Below, piece after piece: positions 6,092-6,568 of a stretch of DNA of 6,568 nucleotides. The notes beneath the pieces were generated by a model, which worked only from the letters and a program-made list of their open reading frames with translations, was not told where the DNA came from and searched no databases. Position numbers and translations under genes: made by a program. Source of the stretch: an uncultured Bacilli bacterium (GTDB lineage Bacteria; Bacillota_I; Bacilli_A; RF39; UBA660); NCBI GenBank assembly GCA_947588865.1, contig CANPYQ010000062.1:1-6568 (forward strand), given 5' to 3'. Every line of letters begins with the position of its first letter. Positions within the stretch are counted from its first letter, which is position 1.

Positions 6092-6568
6092 TTATTCTAA
6101 AATATCTTTCGATTTTTCATTTAAATTTTTTTCATAGATTACTACTTTTTCATTTATATTAAGAGTTGCAAGTAATATATTTGATAAATCATTATATCCT
6201 TTTAGCTTTAATTCTTTAATCAACCATTTTTCATCTTTATTCATATTTTTTAAATTATTATGCATTATTTTACTATCTATAATTATATTTGCACATAAGC
6301 TTTCTTTAGAAACTTTTACTTTCATATCATAAGGTGTTAGAGGCCTATATTCAGACTTGGGAAGTATGCTAAGTTTACCGCTTGCCTCCATTACAGCATA
6401 TTCAACCTGAGATAAATCAAAATATCCATTGCTCCTTATTTCTTCTAACATATCATTAATATCAAATTTAACTTTTCGCAAATTTTTTTCAAGTATTTTT
6501 CCATTTTGAATAATTATTGTAGGAGTACCCATAAAAAATCTCCTTAAATTTATGCTTTTTAGTGTTCC
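6092..6568 (-). CDS. DUF421 (YetF-like) membrane protein, C-terminal part only
   Basis: DUF421 proteins have three N-terminal membrane helices and a soluble C-terminal domain made of two related alpha/beta subdomains; their biochemical role is unclear. The 158 visible residues cover both subdomains: GTPTIIIQNGKILEKNL to KLSILPK, then ANIIIDSKIMHNNL to EKVVIYEKN. The second is a recognisable duplicate of the first (strand, helix, GY(F/N)DLS, strand). The frame stays open past the ATG at 6532 to the window edge, encoding GTLKSINLRRFF. This matches the LKS...LRR linker that joins the last membrane helix to the soluble domain in this family. The 6532 ATG is therefore internal, although AAGGAGA precedes it by chance. 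Some Bacillus relatives (YetF, 2Duf) are linked to spores, and spoVT is nearby, but a spore role here is inference. Confidence 0.88.
   Translation of the reverse strand, partial: GTLKSINLRRFFMGTPTIIIQNGKILEKNLRKVKFDINDMLEEIRSNGYFDLSQVEYAVMEASGKLSILPKSEYRPLTPYDMKVKVSKESLCANIIIDSKIMHNNLKNMNKDEKWLIKELKLKGYNDLSNILLATLNINEKVVIYEKNLNEKSKDILE

Noticed and set aside
1..6568. Mobile elements, CRISPR arrays, tRNA or rRNA genes
   Set aside because: No transposase or integrase coding, no regularly spaced repeats, and no tRNA cloverleaf or rRNA-like segment was seen on either strand.

Overview
This is a very AT-rich window in which every supported gene lies on the minus strand, so transcription runs from high to low coordinates. 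A SpoVT-type AbrB/GAF regulator points to an endospore-forming, low-GC Firmicute. The Clostridia-like MetRS (PHIGN signature) and the Met-type T-box leader agree with a clostridial host. No mobile element, CRISPR array, rRNA or tRNA gene is visible.

Layout in transcription order. (1) 6568-6092: the C-terminal part of a DUF421 (YetF-like) membrane protein whose 5' end lies beyond the window. Its apparent start at 6532 is an internal Met. (2) 6004-5558: a small Nudix hydrolase with its own promoter and a very short leader. (3) 5452-4922: spoVT, a sporulation transcription factor. (4) About 4897-4694: a tRNA-Met-sensing T-box riboswitch. Its promoter overlaps the last codons of spoVT, and it has an AUG specifier, a canonical antiterminator and an intrinsic terminator. 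(5) 4682-4629: an unexplained 17-codon ORF with a Shine-Dalgarno sequence, between the T-box terminator and metG. (6) 4584-3055: metG, methionyl-tRNA synthetase without the C-terminal tRNA-binding domain. (7) 3049-3016: overlapping hairpins, probably the metG terminator. (8) 2994-2966: a sigma-A-like promoter driving (9) tilS (2941-1625) and, 15 nt later, (10) ftsH (1609 to the window edge).

The genes fall into a translation-fidelity theme and a membrane/sporulation theme. MetRS charges tRNA-Met, and its supply is set by uncharged tRNA-Met through the T-box. TilS lysidinylates the CAU-anticodon tRNA-Ile2, which stops that tRNA being read as a Met tRNA and mischarged by MetRS. FtsH is the membrane AAA+ protease usually found downstream of tilS in Firmicutes, but the hpt gene that commonly separates the two is absent here. 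SpoVT and the DUF421 protein may both relate to spore biology; for DUF421 this is only a family association.

Most of the window is ordinary core genome. The points most worth a second look are the mini-ORF with its adjacent +1-frame extension running into the metG start, the metG promoter embedded in spoVT, and the two mutually exclusive hairpins after metG.
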